Assembly (NCBI GenBank): GCA_945875915.1
Contig: CAMCMT010000012.1
Span: forward strand, 1 to 64,000
Reading direction: 5' to 3'
Source of the DNA: Synechococcus sp. UW140
Lineage (GTDB): Bacteria > Cyanobacteriota > Cyanobacteriia > PCC-6307 > Cyanobiaceae
DNA: 64,000 nt
Shown here: positions 48,629-56,988 of the stretch, in pieces
Numbering within the stretch: the first letter of the stretch is position 1
How the letters are laid out: each line of letters opens with the position of its first letter
Program-made: the position numbers and the translations under genes
The notes under the pieces: model-generated
Told to the model about the DNA's origin: nothing
The model's input: the letters and a program-made list of their open reading frames with translations, nothing else
Databases searched by the model: none

Positions 48629-48790
48629 TGGCGGAACCGGGGGCTGGCTTGCGGCCCTTGGAACGGTTCTGGCAGGTGCGTACCTGCCCAGGCCTGGACC
48701 CTGGCGCCTTGGCCATGCCCCAGTTCAGCGGCGCCATGGTCCTGCTCCTTATGGTGTGTATCAACGCGAGTTTGGGTGCGGTTGCAGGAG

Positions 48791-49810
48791 ATGACATCAA
48801 CCCTGGCCCCCACTCAGACCTCCAGCCAAGGCGATGCCAGGCTTCGCTACCAATCGGTGCCGCGGGAGTTTCTCGACCCCCCCAACGCCTGGAACCCCAC
48901 CGTGGGCCTGTTTTTGGTCGGCTATGGCCTGGCGGCCCTGACGATCTGGGGTTGGTTCGTGGGTCAGTGGTCGTTGCCGGTCCTGCTGGCCCTGGGCTTT
49001 TTGGCCCTGCACCTAGAGGGCACGGTTATCCATGACGCCTGCCATAACGCCGCCCACCCCAACCGCTTCTGCAATGCGGTGATGGGCCATGGTGCCGCCC
49101 TGCTGCTGGGCTTCAGCTTTCCGGTGTTCACGCGGGTGCACCTGCAACACCACGCCCATGTGAACGATCCAAAGCAGGATCCCGATCACATCGTGTCCAC
49201 CTTTGGGCCGCTCTGGCTAATCGCGCCGCGCTTCTTTTATCACGAGTTCTTTTTCTTCCGCCATCGCCTCTGGCGTCACCATGAGTTGTTGGAGTGGGGC
49301 ATCGCCAGGGGCGTGTTCATCAGCATTGTGGTGGCGGCCAACAAGTTTGATTTCCTAGGCTTCGTTTTCAACTGCTGGTTCGCCCCGGCCCTGATGGTAG
49401 GGGTGACATTGGGTCTCTTCTTTGATTACTTGCCGCACCGTCCCTTCCAATCCCGCAATCGCTGGCACAATGCCCGTGTTTATCCAGGTTGGTTAATGAA
49501 CTGGCTGATCATGGGCCAGAACTACCACCTGGTGCACCACCTCTGGCCCTCAATTCCTTGGTTTGAATACCGGCCTGCCTACCACGCCACCAAGGACCTG
49601 CTGGATGCCAAAGGATCCCCCCAGAGGCTCGGTCTGTTTGAAAGCAAGCACGATTTTTTGAATTTCCTCTACGACATTGTTCTGGGTGTGCGCAGCCATA
49701 AAAAACGCCGCAGTCGCCTGCGGCCAATCGCAGCTCTGATGCCCACCTTGCGGGCCCGTCGCCACGTGCTTGATCTGCTCCACCGCACGGCCGTTTCCCC
49801 CCAGCGTTAG
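48791..49810 (+). CDS. crtR: Beta-carotene hydroxylase CrtR
   Basis: A 339-residue membrane di-iron enzyme that hydroxylates beta-carotene to zeaxanthin. Fatty-acid-desaturase-type histidine boxes are HDACHNAAH, HLQHHAHVNDPKQDPDH and NYHLVHHLWP, and four hydrophobic segments surround them. The frame is open upstream across the tRNA, so the start is a judgement: ATG 48791 gives TSTLAPTQTSSQGDARLRYQ, with AGGAG touching the start codon. A further possible start is the GTG codon in SVPREFLDPP. Zeaxanthin is the main photoprotective xanthophyll of picocyanobacteria. Confidence 0.92.
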   Translation: MTSTLAPTQTSSQGDARLRYQSVPREFLDPPNAWNPTVGLFLVGYGLAALTIWGWFVGQWSLPVLLALGFLALHLEGTVIHDACHNAAHPNRFCNAVMGHGAALLLGFSFPVFTRVHLQHHAHVNDPKQDPDHIVSTFGPLWLIAPRFFYHEFFFFRHRLWRHHELLEWGIARGVFISIVVAANKFDFLGFVFNCWFAPALMVGVTLGLFFDYLPHRPFQSRNRWHNARVYPGWLMNWLIMGQNYHLVHHLWPSIPWFEYRPAYHATKDLLDAKGSPQRLGLFESKHDFLNFLYDIVLGVRSHKKRRSRLRPIAALMPTLRARRHVLDLLHRTAVSPQR

Positions 49811-49872
49811 GAGAGCGCTGGGGTAGGGAACTGCGCTCAAAGATGGGCTTGAGGGTTCACCTAGAGGCTTGA

Positions 49873-50166
49873 TTAATCGACCAGAATTTTGGGCACCCGG
49901 AAGAAATCGCCTTCCCGCTGGGGCGCTTCGTTGAGTAATTCTTCGCGCACTGGGGTGGCTTCCACCCGGTCTTCGCGGGTCACATTCACCACCTCCACGG
50001 CGCGGGTGGTAGGGGGCACGCCCTCGGTGTCCACCTGCTCCAGCTGGGCTACGTAGCCGAGGATCCGCTCCAGCTGGCCGGTGTAGGTGGCGATTTTGGC
50101 CTCCGGCAGGTCAAGGCGGGCCAGCTGGGCCACCTTGCGCACGTCATCGGCGGTGATCTTGCCCAT
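49873..50166 (-). CDS. gatC: Aspartyl/glutamyl-tRNA amidotransferase subunit C
   Basis: GatC stabilises the GatCAB complex that makes Gln-tRNA (and Asn-tRNA) from mischarged tRNA. The 97-residue product matches the family from end to end: [20 protein letters not shown], the amphipathic [20 protein letters not shown], and the [20 protein letters not shown] linker region. It follows the creatininase gene by about 35 bases on the same strand and converges on crtR. Confidence 0.95.
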   Translation of the reverse strand: MGKITADDVRKVAQLARLDLPEAKIATYTGQLERILGYVAQLEQVDTEGVPPTTRAVEVVNVTREDRVEATPVREELLNEAPQREGDFFRVPKILVD

Positions 50167-50201
50167 GGTTGGATCGGCTGGCGCCTGTCGTTGGGCTGAA
50201 C

Positions 50202-51014
50202 CTAGCTGGCATCCGGTTCGGCCAGGAAGCTGGCGAGATCCGCTGCCAGGGCCGTGGCGGCCAGATCGAGGAACTGCTGCCCGTGCTCGGCGCTGGCCAG
50301 GAAGGGGTCGGAGCCCATGCGGCCATCGGGATGGCGGCGGCGGAAGTCTTCCGGACCATGGATCGGGCCCGCCGGCGCGGCCTCGGGCAGGGGCCGTTGC
50401 TTGGCCTGCAGGCTCGGCTCCAGCGCCAGGGTGAGGGCGATTTCGCTGGGGGTGGCGTGGTGGCCTTCGCGCTTGCCGTAGAGCTCCCGGGCCAGGGCCG
50501 ACACCGGCGCGGCGGTGAACCAGTTGGCCAGCCGGCAGCGCAGGGCGCCGGCATTGGCCAGGCCGCGGCTGGCGGCGGTTCCGTAGGCCTGGGCAAAGGC
50601 GGCCCGGCTGGTGGCGATGTTGCCGCCATGGCCGTTGATCACAAAGATCCGCTCAAAGCCGTGGCGGGCCAGGGAGAGCACCACGTCATGGAGCACCGCC
50701 ATCAAGGTGGCCGGTTGCAGGCTGATCGTGCCGGCAAAGCCCAGGTGATGCTCGGCCATGCCGAAGGCCTGGGTGGGGGTCACCAGTACGCCAGTGCGGC
50801 GGCCCACCTCAAGGGCCACGGCCTCAGCGGTGAGGGCATCGGTGCCGATGGCGCCGGTGGGACCGTGTTGCTCGGTGGATCCCAAGGGCACGATCACCCC
50901 CTTGCAGCCCTGCAGGTAGGTCTCCACTTCGGGCCAACTGCGCAGCTGCAGCCGGATGGCGGCCTGGTCCGGCGCTTCGCTGGGGAGGGATGGGGCTGGG
51001 CTGGTGGCAACCAC
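50202..51014 (-). CDS. Creatininase family protein
   Basis: A 270-residue metal-dependent amidohydrolase-like protein. Key blocks are [20 protein letters not shown] with metal-binding Glu, His and Asp, [37 protein letters not shown] and a later [16 protein letters not shown], all typical of the creatininase family. Family members act on creatinine, pyrimidine/riboflavin intermediates (ArfB-type) or mycofactocin peptides; the substrate here is unknown. Length is normal. It lies upstream of gatC. Confidence 0.9.
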   Translation of the reverse strand: MVATSPAPSLPSEAPDQAAIRLQLRSWPEVETYLQGCKGVIVPLGSTEQHGPTGAIGTDALTAEAVALEVGRRTGVLVTPTQAFGMAEHHLGFAGTISLQPATLMAVLHDVVLSLARHGFERIFVINGHGGNIATSRAAFAQAYGTAASRGLANAGALRCRLANWFTAAPVSALARELYGKREGHHATPSEIALTLALEPSLQAKQRPLPEAAPAGPIHGPEDFRRRHPDGRMGSDPFLASAEHGQQFLDLAATALAADLASFLAEPDAS

Positions 51015-51077
51015 GACGGTTCAGCGACGGCGGATCAGCCCATCATCCCTAGGATCAACTGCAACGGCCCCGGGTCG

Positions 51078-51377
51078 ATGTTCCATCGCAAGCTCTCTAC
51101 CGCCCTGGGCGAACAGCGGCCGATCTGGGTGTTTCTGCGCGACCAGCAACGCTGGATCGAAAAGGCCCTGGTGGTGGACCTAGAGGGGGAGCTGGTGACC
51201 CTGCGATACGACGCCGAGGACGAAGACGAGCTGCACAGCTGGGAAGAGACCGTGCGCATCGACTCAATCGGCGCCATCAGCGCCCGCTTAGCCTTCTTCA
51301 GCCGCCACGCCCTAGCCGAAGACCTCGAGGTGACGGGCGACTGCCCCGAGTCGGAACAGTTGCCAAGCCAGGGCTAA
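51078..51377 (+). CDS. DUF6679 family protein
   Basis: A 99-residue soluble acidic protein: FHRKLSTALGEQRPIWVFLR, then DQQRWIEKALVVDLEGELVT, then WEETVRIDSIGAISARLAFF. I recognise a short cyanobacterial family (DUF6679) of unknown function. The frame is open back to 50169, antisense to the creatininase gene; ATG 51078 gives the conserved start. No membrane segment or metal motif is visible. The region after it holds no clear terminator. Confidence 0.8.
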   Translation: MFHRKLSTALGEQRPIWVFLRDQQRWIEKALVVDLEGELVTLRYDAEDEDELHSWEETVRIDSIGAISARLAFFSRHALAEDLEVTGDCPESEQLPSQG

Positions 51378-51478
51378 GCGCGCCTTCTGACTGGTTCCAC
51401 AGATGGAGCGAGCGAAGGGCCCAGTCAGAACGACGCCACCCCGGCGCGCTGATCGGCCCCGAGCAGGCGCCTAGCCAC

Positions 51479-51628
51479 CTAGTGGGCGGTGCCGTTGCCC
51501 TCGTAGGCCTTGCTGTCATAGAAGCCGCCCCTGCCCTTGGAGCCAAAGAACAGGGTGGCCAGGCAGAACAGGCCACTGGTGGCGACCAGCACGGCTGCCA
51601 GGGTGAGACCGGACGCGGATTCAGCCAT
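51479..51628 (-). CDS. 49-residue single-span membrane protein
   Basis: This small gene encodes AESASGLTLAAVLVATSGLF then CLATLFFGSKGRGGFYDSKAYEG and NGTAH. One transmembrane helix is followed by a polar, Gly/Tyr-rich tail, as in small thylakoid subunits of photosystems or NDH-1. It is nested within a longer open frame to 51844, but the earlier part is not protein-like. I cannot match it to a named subunit. The composition and codon use look like a real core gene, unlike the AT-richer frame just upstream. Confidence 0.7.
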   Translation of the reverse strand: MAESASGLTLAAVLVATSGLFCLATLFFGSKGRGGFYDSKAYEGNGTAH

Positions 51629-51728
51629 GGAGCAGACCTTTAACGCAACTAGCCCACTTTGGCGCCCCAGACCAGGCTTGGCTGGAAACTGTTGGTTTCT
51701 GCGATATTGATCAGTTTTTATTGGCTGT

Positions 51729-52097
51729 TCACTCCCCTTGCTTGCTGTATTGCCTGGCTTCGGGGCTTGAAAATAGCTTGTAAAGTAGGGCTGCGGAGCC
51801 AAGCGCTCCAATGGTAACTGCCATACCTGCAATTGTAGTGCCATTGTGGCCTAAGTGTATGGCGATAGCTTAATGGGCCGCAACAAACCAAACTTGCCGC
51901 TTCGCTAGTCTGAATCCTTTGGCATTTTGCTTGAGGATTAATAGCGAGCAGTAGATTCCGATGGCTGAACAGAGCACGGCGCCCATGCTTAGGGCCGTAA
52001 AATGGGGCGTGAAGGCAAGGGCGTATCCAATCCCTCTGATTAGGGCAACGCCATTGAAGACCAATCCGAAAACAGCCCAAAATCGAAACTTTTTCAT
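51729..52097 (-). pseudogene. Small membrane protein gene interrupted by in-frame TAA
   Basis: From ATG 52097 the frame gives 75 residues ([40 protein letters not shown]) up to TAA at 51872-51870. The same frame then stays open for 46 more codons, AIAIHLGHNGTTIAGMAVTI then GALGSAALLYKLFSSPEARQ, to a TGA at 51731-51729. The second part has another hydrophobic helix, so the two look like one 121-residue protein split by a nonsense change. The region is clearly more AT-rich than its surroundings. A functional 75-residue protein, readthrough or a separate 31-codon gene are alternatives. Confidence 0.5.
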
Positions 52098-52840
52098 TGA
52101 TAGGCAGGTTTGCGGATGATTGCTTGCCTAACTATATTGCAGCCTCCCGCCTGTCCTCCACCCAGGTCACTCCGATCGCAGTCCCACGCCTCCCCCAAGC
52201 CTTCTTCGCCCGCCCCGCAGAAGTCGTGGCCCCCGACCTGATCGGCTGCCTGCTGGTGAAACGCCAACCCTCAGGTGATTTGCTCTGGGGCGTGATTGTG
52301 GAAACGGAGGCCTATTGCCAGAGCGAGCCCGCCTGCCACGGCCATCGCCGCCGCACTCCCAGCACCGAAACCCTCTTTGGTGAGCCTGGGCGCTTCTACG
52401 TTTATGTCAGCTATGGCATCCACCACTGCATCAATGTGGTGACGGGCCAGGCCAATTGGGCTAATGGGGTGTTGCTTCGGGCCCTGGCCTTGCCGGGCGA
52501 GCCCGAGCGGATTGCGGCGGGGCCGGCCCTGCTGGCGCGTCGGTTTGGCCTGGATCGCCATCAGGATGGGCTTGCGGTAGCGCCGACTTCGGGGCTGTGG
52601 TTGGCCGCCCGCTTGCCTGAACTGGCCTTGCTGATGGGGTCGGGCGGCCAGGCCAAGTCCCAGGACCTGGCCTGGGAGGGGGCCAGCCCCCTGGTTCGCT
52701 GCTGCCGCATCGGCCTCTCCCAGGGCCAGGCCTTGCCTTGGCGTTGGTACCTGCGGGCCAGTCGCAGCGTCAGTCGCCGGGCCCCGGGCGATCGCCGTCC
52801 CGGCCGGGACCAGGCCTGGCTGCCGGTTCGTTGCCCTTGA
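52097..52840 (+). CDS. 3-methyladenine DNA glycosylase (MPG/AAG family)
   Basis: This repair enzyme removes alkylated purines. The ~247-residue product has [40 protein letters not shown] with the catalytic Glu, [20 protein letters not shown] and [14 protein letters not shown], all typical of the AAG fold. The start is uncertain: TTG 52097 is the first possible codon, and TTG 52124 is an alternative; the conserved domain begins near residue 35. It diverges from the interrupted membrane gene, and pyrB follows on the same strand. Confidence 0.9.
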   Translation: MIGRFADDCLPNYIAASRLSSTQVTPIAVPRLPQAFFARPAEVVAPDLIGCLLVKRQPSGDLLWGVIVETEAYCQSEPACHGHRRRTPSTETLFGEPGRFYVYVSYGIHHCINVVTGQANWANGVLLRALALPGEPERIAAGPALLARRFGLDRHQDGLAVAPTSGLWLAARLPELALLMGSGGQAKSQDLAWEGASPLVRCCRIGLSQGQALPWRWYLRASRSVSRRAPGDRRPGRDQAWLPVRCP

Positions 52841-52900
52841 GGCCCCTTACCACGATCCTCGCGGACCACTACCTTGAGGCATAACAGCAGCAACAGTGTC

Positions 52901-53923
52901 TTGAGCGGCTGGACCCATCGCCATGTGTTGGATCTGGCGGCCTTTTCCCTGGAGGATTACTTCCTGGTGCTGGAGCTGGCCCAGCGCTTTCGGGCCTTGC
53001 CTGTGGCGGGAGCCCGCAAACTGCCAGCCCTGCAGGGGCGCCTGGTGGCCACCCTGTTCTTTGAGCCCAGCACCCGCACCCGCAGCAGCTTCGAGCTGGC
53101 CGCTAAGCGCCTTTCGGCCGATGTCCAGAGTTTTTCGCCGGCGTCGAGCTCCCTCAGCAAGGGCGAGAGCCTGCTCGACACCGCCCGCACCTACGTGGCC
53201 ATGGGGGCCGACCTGCTGGTGGTGCGCCACCGCTGTGCCGGGGTGCCCGCCAGCCTGGCCCAAGGCCTCGACGGCAGCGGCGAGCGGGTGGCGGTGCTCA
53301 ATGGCGGCGATGGCCTGCATAGCCACCCCAGCCAGGGCCTGCTCGATCTGTTCACCCTCGCCCGCCATTTTGCCCCCAGCGCCCCCACGCCGGCAGCGCT
53401 GGCCGGGCGCCGGATTGTGATCGTGGGCGATGTGCTGCATTCCCGGGTGGCCCGCTCCAACCTCTGGGCCCTCACGGCCTGTGGGGCCGACGTGGTGCTC
53501 TGCGGGCCCACCACCCTGCTGCCGGAGGCCTTTGCCGATTTCGTGGCGGCGCCGCCCCCCGGCCAGGACCGCGACCCGGTGGCAGCGCGGGGCCCGATCA
53601 CGATCAGTCGCGACCTCGACCAGGCCCTCGCCGGCGCCGATGCCGTTATGACCCTGCGCCTGCAGAAGGAACGCATGCACCAGCACCTGCTCACCAGCCT
53701 GGAGGCCTACCACCGCAGCTATGGCCTCACCCACGCACGCCTGAAGGCTTGTGGTGATGGGGTGCCGGTGCTCCATCCCGGACCCGTGAACCGGGGGGTG
53801 GAACTGGCTGGCGCCCTGCTCGATGACCCCGATCGCTGCTTGGTTGAGGAGCAGGTGCGTAATGGCATCCCGATTCGGATGGCCTTGCTCTATCTGCTGG
53901 CCGCCGTAGGCCCAGGAGCCTAG
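52901..53923 (+). CDS. pyrB: Aspartate carbamoyltransferase, catalytic chain
   Basis: PyrB condenses aspartate and carbamoyl phosphate in pyrimidine synthesis. The 340-residue product has the carbamoyl-phosphate loop [20 protein letters not shown], the 80s-loop region [35 protein letters not shown] and [20 protein letters not shown] chose TTG 52901, which gives [14 protein letters not shown], the usual picocyanobacterial start; TTG 52874 would add nine residues. It starts 60 bases after mpg. Confidence 0.94.
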   Translation: MSGWTHRHVLDLAAFSLEDYFLVLELAQRFRALPVAGARKLPALQGRLVATLFFEPSTRTRSSFELAAKRLSADVQSFSPASSSLSKGESLLDTARTYVAMGADLLVVRHRCAGVPASLAQGLDGSGERVAVLNGGDGLHSHPSQGLLDLFTLARHFAPSAPTPAALAGRRIVIVGDVLHSRVARSNLWALTACGADVVLCGPTTLLPEAFADFVAAPPPGQDRDPVAARGPITISRDLDQALAGADAVMTLRLQKERMHQHLLTSLEAYHRSYGLTHARLKACGDGVPVLHPGPVNRGVELAGALLDDPDRCLVEEQVRNGIPIRMALLYLLAAVGPGA

Positions 53924-54221
53924 TTAAATTGGGGCCCTGCCTTGTCGCCGCCCTAGGCCCTTTGGCCATTCATGGGTCAAAAGGGAGGCAGGGGAAAAGG
54001 CACCCTTGGTGATCCCCATCACCCGGCCCGGGCCCTGCCGACCCTTGTCTACACCATTTCTGGCGTCTTGGGCGTCTCTAACCCCCACCCATAGGGGATT
54101 CCAATAAAAAAGCCCAGGCTTGGGGCCTGGGCCGGGGGATGGGGACAAATAGCAGCCAAGCGGCTGGGCTGGATTGATGCAAGCCGCAGAAAAAGTCCCT
54201 GTTGTCAAGGGAGCAGGGGGA
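53924..54221. other. Intergenic region after pyrB
   Basis: About 300 bases between convergent genes. Apart from a strong terminator oriented to the minus strand at 54104-54132, nothing is visible: the frames present have no protein character and no second terminator facing pyrB stands out. Confidence 0.4.
54104..54132 (-). terminator. Terminator of the 66-residue gene
   Basis: On the minus strand the stem GCCCAGG/CCTGGGC (7 bp, 7-base loop) is followed by TTTTTTATT. It lies about 90 bases past the stop codon of the small gene at 54222-54422. Confidence 0.82.
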
Positions 54222-54422
54222 TCAGGAGTCGATGTCCTTGCTCTTGCGCGAGCCCTTGCCTTCCAGCAGCTCGAGCAGGGCCTCCATCTGGGCCATTACC
54301 CCGCGCACCTCACCGGCTTCAGGCAGCAGGCCGTCATCCATGACGCCCTGGTGCATTTCGCGCAGTTCCTGACGGATATAGCGAAGGTGACTCACGACTT
54401 GTTCGCGCTTGGACTGCGACAT
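54222..54422 (-). CDS. Small conserved helical protein, unknown function
   Basis: A 66-residue soluble protein, SQSKREQVVSHLRYIRQELR then EMHQGVMDDGLLPEAGEVRG and MAQMEALLELLEGKGSRKSK. It should form two helices, with a basic end. It has its own downstream terminator, which supports it being transcribed. I believe similar proteins occur across picocyanobacteria, but I cannot name a family. The PCP-reductase-like small gene lies about 65 bases upstream on the same strand. Confidence 0.7.
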   Translation of the reverse strand: MSQSKREQVVSHLRYIRQELREMHQGVMDDGLLPEAGEVRGVMAQMEALLELLEGKGSRKSKDIDS

Positions 54423-54487
54423 TGACAGACAGGACGATCGTTCCTCCCTTTTACCCCATCGCCTGCCAGCGGAACCTGGGATTCAGC

Positions 54488-54649
54488 CTATTTCTGGCCG
54501 AATTGGGCTTTGGCTTCTTCGAAAAACAGTAGATCGACACTGTCCTGTCCCGCTTCAGCCGCCAGCTTTTCGATGCGCCGGCGCACGGCGGGGCGCACGA
54601 AAAAGGGAATGTCCTTGAGTTTCGTCTCCGCATCGGCGCTCCAATTCAT
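54488..54649 (-). CDS. Stand-alone PCP-reductase-like domain protein, 53 residues
   Basis: The product is NWSADAETKLKDIPFFVRPA then VRRRIEKLAAEAGQDSVDLL and FFEEAKAQFGQK. This matches the small domain at the C-terminus of ChlB/BchB (PCP_red), with its W-x-x-EA, IPFFVR-x-x-VRR and EAKAxFG pattern. In ChlB this domain helps shape the protochlorophyllide site of the dark-operative reductase. Here it stands alone, so a pigment-related role is only inference. It is oriented like the 66-residue gene downstream, and the two may share a transcript. Confidence 0.75.
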   Translation of the reverse strand: MNWSADAETKLKDIPFFVRPAVRRRIEKLAAEAGQDSVDLLFFEEAKAQFGQK

Positions 54650-55032
54650 GGGCCAGCCTCAGACTCTGGGATGCAGTACAGATGATGAAGATTAGGGGAA
54701 GGGCTGATTGGCACCACCACCCATCCCAGGACAGGATCGGCAGCGATGGAGTTGTGGCAGGTCCGGGGCCCTTGAGGAGCGTGGTGCGCCTTCCGGCGGG
54801 GATCCGATCGGGCTAGGGGGGCTCAAGAACGGGCAGGAGCTCTCTGCCCGCGGTGACTCCAGTGCCTGTCGACCCCTGGGTTGGGCCACGGGGCCCGTGC
54901 AGCCAGGGCCCCTGGGATGTTGCCGTTTTTGCATGTTGGGTCGACGGAAGTGATTCCGTGCCTTTGGCGACTAATGACCAGGCCAAGTCATTCTTCATGC
55001 CTTAGGATCTTGCCATGAAGTGATCGATTTAA
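54650..55032. other. Intergenic region without recognisable gene
   Basis: About 380 bases separate divergent genes. Several overlapping frames of 60-80 codons occur on both strands, but they are Gly/Pro/Arg-rich, mutually overlapping and lack good starts, so I reject them. No tRNA, terminator or repeat is seen. Base composition changes towards AT near 54950, where the YqhA-like gene begins. Confidence 0.4.
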
Positions 55033-55605
55033 ATGGCTAATCAGTCGAAGTCTCATGGGTTTGGTCGCGCCAAGCGACTTGAGTTGTTGTTCGAAAGATT
55101 GTTGTGGAAGTTCAGGCTTGTTGCCATGCTTCCGGTTGTGATGAGTTTGGTTAGCACCGTAGTGACCTTTGCCTTGGGCACTAAAAGTATTGTCCGCTCC
55201 TTGATGGCCCTGCAGGCTCCCGAGGGCATCGGCGACAACGCCTATGCAATGGAGGCCAAGTTGCTTGCCGGCATTGTGTCGGGTATTGATCTCTATTTGA
55301 TCGGCATCGCGTTGTTGATTTTTGGCTATGGTATTTACGAGCTGCTGGTATCCAGTATTGACGCTGCCCGCGAGGCCGACGGTGGCGCCTCCAATGGTCT
55401 TTTAGATATTCGTGATTTGGATCAGCTCAAAGAGAAGCTGGTCAAGGTGCTTGTGGTTGCCTTGATTGTGACGGCTTTTAAATATATGTTGACCCTAAAG
55501 GTTGACGATGGCCAATCCCTACTCCTGTTTTGCACCAGCGTATTACTGCTTGCCTTGAGTGGTTTCCTGATTACAGGCCACCGCCACAAGAAAGACCATC
55601 CCTAG
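55033..55605 (+). CDS. YqhA family (UPF0114) membrane protein
   Basis: A 190-residue protein with about four hydrophobic segments (residues ~32-55, 72-100, 140-158, 160-180). The layout and blocks FERLLWKFRLVAMLPVVMSL, GIDLYLIGIALLIFGYGIYE and DLDQLKEKLVKVLVVALIVT match the YqhA/UPF0114 family, whose function is unknown. Codon use is AT-richer than the flanking core genes, which suggests transfer. No ribosome-binding site of standard form precedes ATG 55033. Confidence 0.82.
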   Translation: MANQSKSHGFGRAKRLELLFERLLWKFRLVAMLPVVMSLVSTVVTFALGTKSIVRSLMALQAPEGIGDNAYAMEAKLLAGIVSGIDLYLIGIALLIFGYGIYELLVSSIDAAREADGGASNGLLDIRDLDQLKEKLVKVLVVALIVTAFKYMLTLKVDDGQSLLLFCTSVLLLALSGFLITGHRHKKDHP

Positions 55606-55668
55606 CTAGTTCAGTTTTGGCGGCCACCGCCGTAGGGCTTGACCTGGCGCCAGCAGCCCTGCCGGCAG

Positions 55669-56388
55669 TTAGTCGGGCTCATTCTTAAGGGCTAATTGAT
55701 ACATGTAATAGCCAAAAGCGGACAAAAGTACGCCTCCAGTAAGGTTGCTTGCAAGTTGATTTAAATAAAAAAGAAACGCGGCGAAAGGGTATCCACCCTC
55801 ACTCAGCTTGAACCATTCCACAAGGAAGACTACTCCGTAATTGGCAGCAGCACTTAGTAGGCTTACGAGCGAATAATACCCTAGGGCATTCCAGCCATTC
55901 ACCATTGAAAGCTGCGAACTTTGCCGCATTGAATCTAGAGGTCTCACCTCCTGGCATGCGGCTATATAGGGAGCATAAAAATAGCGCTTAAAAGCAATAA
56001 TGCCTGGAATTATGAATAGCAGGAATCCTATGGCTGTTATGGCACCTGCTACGACTGACGAGGCAAAAACCCTCCACAGCCTTTGCCCAAGCCGTTCGAT
56101 TGGAGGTCGGCCCTCGGCAAGGTTGACAATCACCACAAAAAGAAGCCCTCCGGCAATAAGCTGAGTAAGCATAAGTCGAAATTCAATACCATCATTATCC
56201 CAGTATAACGAGTTTAGGGTAAGGATTAAATCACTCCAGCCAAGTGTCAGTACATAAGGCTTGGCCCAAGATGTTCCTACCTGCCATTTCCAGGGCCACG
56301 CGCGGCCATTGAGCAGGCGCCTCCCTAGCAAGTCATTGCTGGTTTTGCTGAGGACCTCCCAGCCAGAGGGGCTGTCTAGCATTGGCAT
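55669..56388 (-). CDS. Multi-span membrane protein, not recognised
   Basis: About 239 residues from ATG 56388; the frame is open to a TTG at 56463. After a soluble start (LDSPSGWEVLSKTSNDLLGR) there are about five hydrophobic segments, including RLMLTQLIAGGLLFVVIVNL, ITAIGFLLFIIPGIIAFKRY and YYSLVSLLSAAANYGVVFLV. The second, with IIPGIIAFKRYFYAPYIAAC, recalls membrane domains of DUF975 or YciC-type proteins, but I would not assign it. The gene is markedly AT-rich and converges on the YqhA-like gene, so it is probably acquired. Confidence 0.7.
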   Translation of the reverse strand: MPMLDSPSGWEVLSKTSNDLLGRRLLNGRAWPWKWQVGTSWAKPYVLTLGWSDLILTLNSLYWDNDGIEFRLMLTQLIAGGLLFVVIVNLAEGRPPIERLGQRLWRVFASSVVAGAITAIGFLLFIIPGIIAFKRYFYAPYIAACQEVRPLDSMRQSSQLSMVNGWNALGYYSLVSLLSAAANYGVVFLVEWFKLSEGGYPFAAFLFYLNQLASNLTGGVLLSAFGYYMYQLALKNEPD

Positions 56389-56653
56389 TAAGTGATCGTG
56401 GCTTGGGTTGATTTTATAGCATTTCCCCCAGGTGATTCGGTGGCTAGCAGTCGTTAGTTGCAAGTATCTAGGGATGGGGAGGCCAGCAATTTCTATTTTT
56501 GGGGCTGTCCCTTTAGAGATTTGTCAGAATAGTTAGCTTCTGATCGCTCAGCCCTGACGCCACCAGCTCCAATCCCGCCGCCCCATCACTTCAGCTAGCT
56601 TCTGTGCGGGGATCTTGGCCTGCTTCCTGATGATCTTGATTAGCCAATTGCAA

Positions 56654-56726
56654 TGGAGAATAGGGGATTCGAACCCCTGACCTCTGCGGTGCGATCGCAG
56701 CGCTCTACCAACTGAGCTAACTCCCC
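56654..56726 (-). tRNA. trnA-CGC: tRNA-Ala (anticodon CGC)
   Basis: A 73-base cloverleaf on the minus strand: acceptor GGGGAGT pairs with ATTCTCC (two wobble pairs), D-arm GCTCAGTTGGTAGAGC, anticodon arm CTGCG-ATCGCAC-CGCAG with anticodon CGC, and T-arm AGGGGTTCGAATCCCCT. The discriminator is A and CCA is not encoded. The anticodon arm contains GCGATCGC, the HIP1 octamer. It lies at the edge of an AT-richer stretch. Confidence 0.95.
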
Positions 56727-56988
56727 GATCCCGGCGGGATGGCCTCCGGTGGAATGACGCTATCAGTTCTTAACAGCCCTGGGGGGCGATTTAAGGGGGA
56801 GGCTCGGGGTGCTGCCTGGGCTGATGTCCGGCCCCCGGGCAATCAGCAAGCCCTCCTTGACTGATTCCGGCCTGGTGCTGGCCTGGACCAGGGCATCCTG
56901 TGATCAGCTGTGAGGATCTCCAGACGGGGGCGGCGCGCAGCAATGAGAATGGAACGACCCATCTGGCCCTGTTGTGAACGAGTCCCCC

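Noticed and set aside
51718-52080. 120-codon minus-strand frame overlapping the interrupted membrane gene
   Set aside because: Its composition (many Cys, Trp, His, Arg) is not protein-like, whereas the alternative frame gives clean membrane helices.
53924-54208. 94-codon minus-strand frame after pyrB
   Set aside because: It spans the terminator at 54104-54132 and is Pro/Gly-rich without any family likeness.
54692-54998. Three overlapping 60-80-codon frames between the PCP-reductase-like and YqhA-like genes
   Set aside because: They contradict each other, are Gly/Pro/Arg-rich, and have no start signals.
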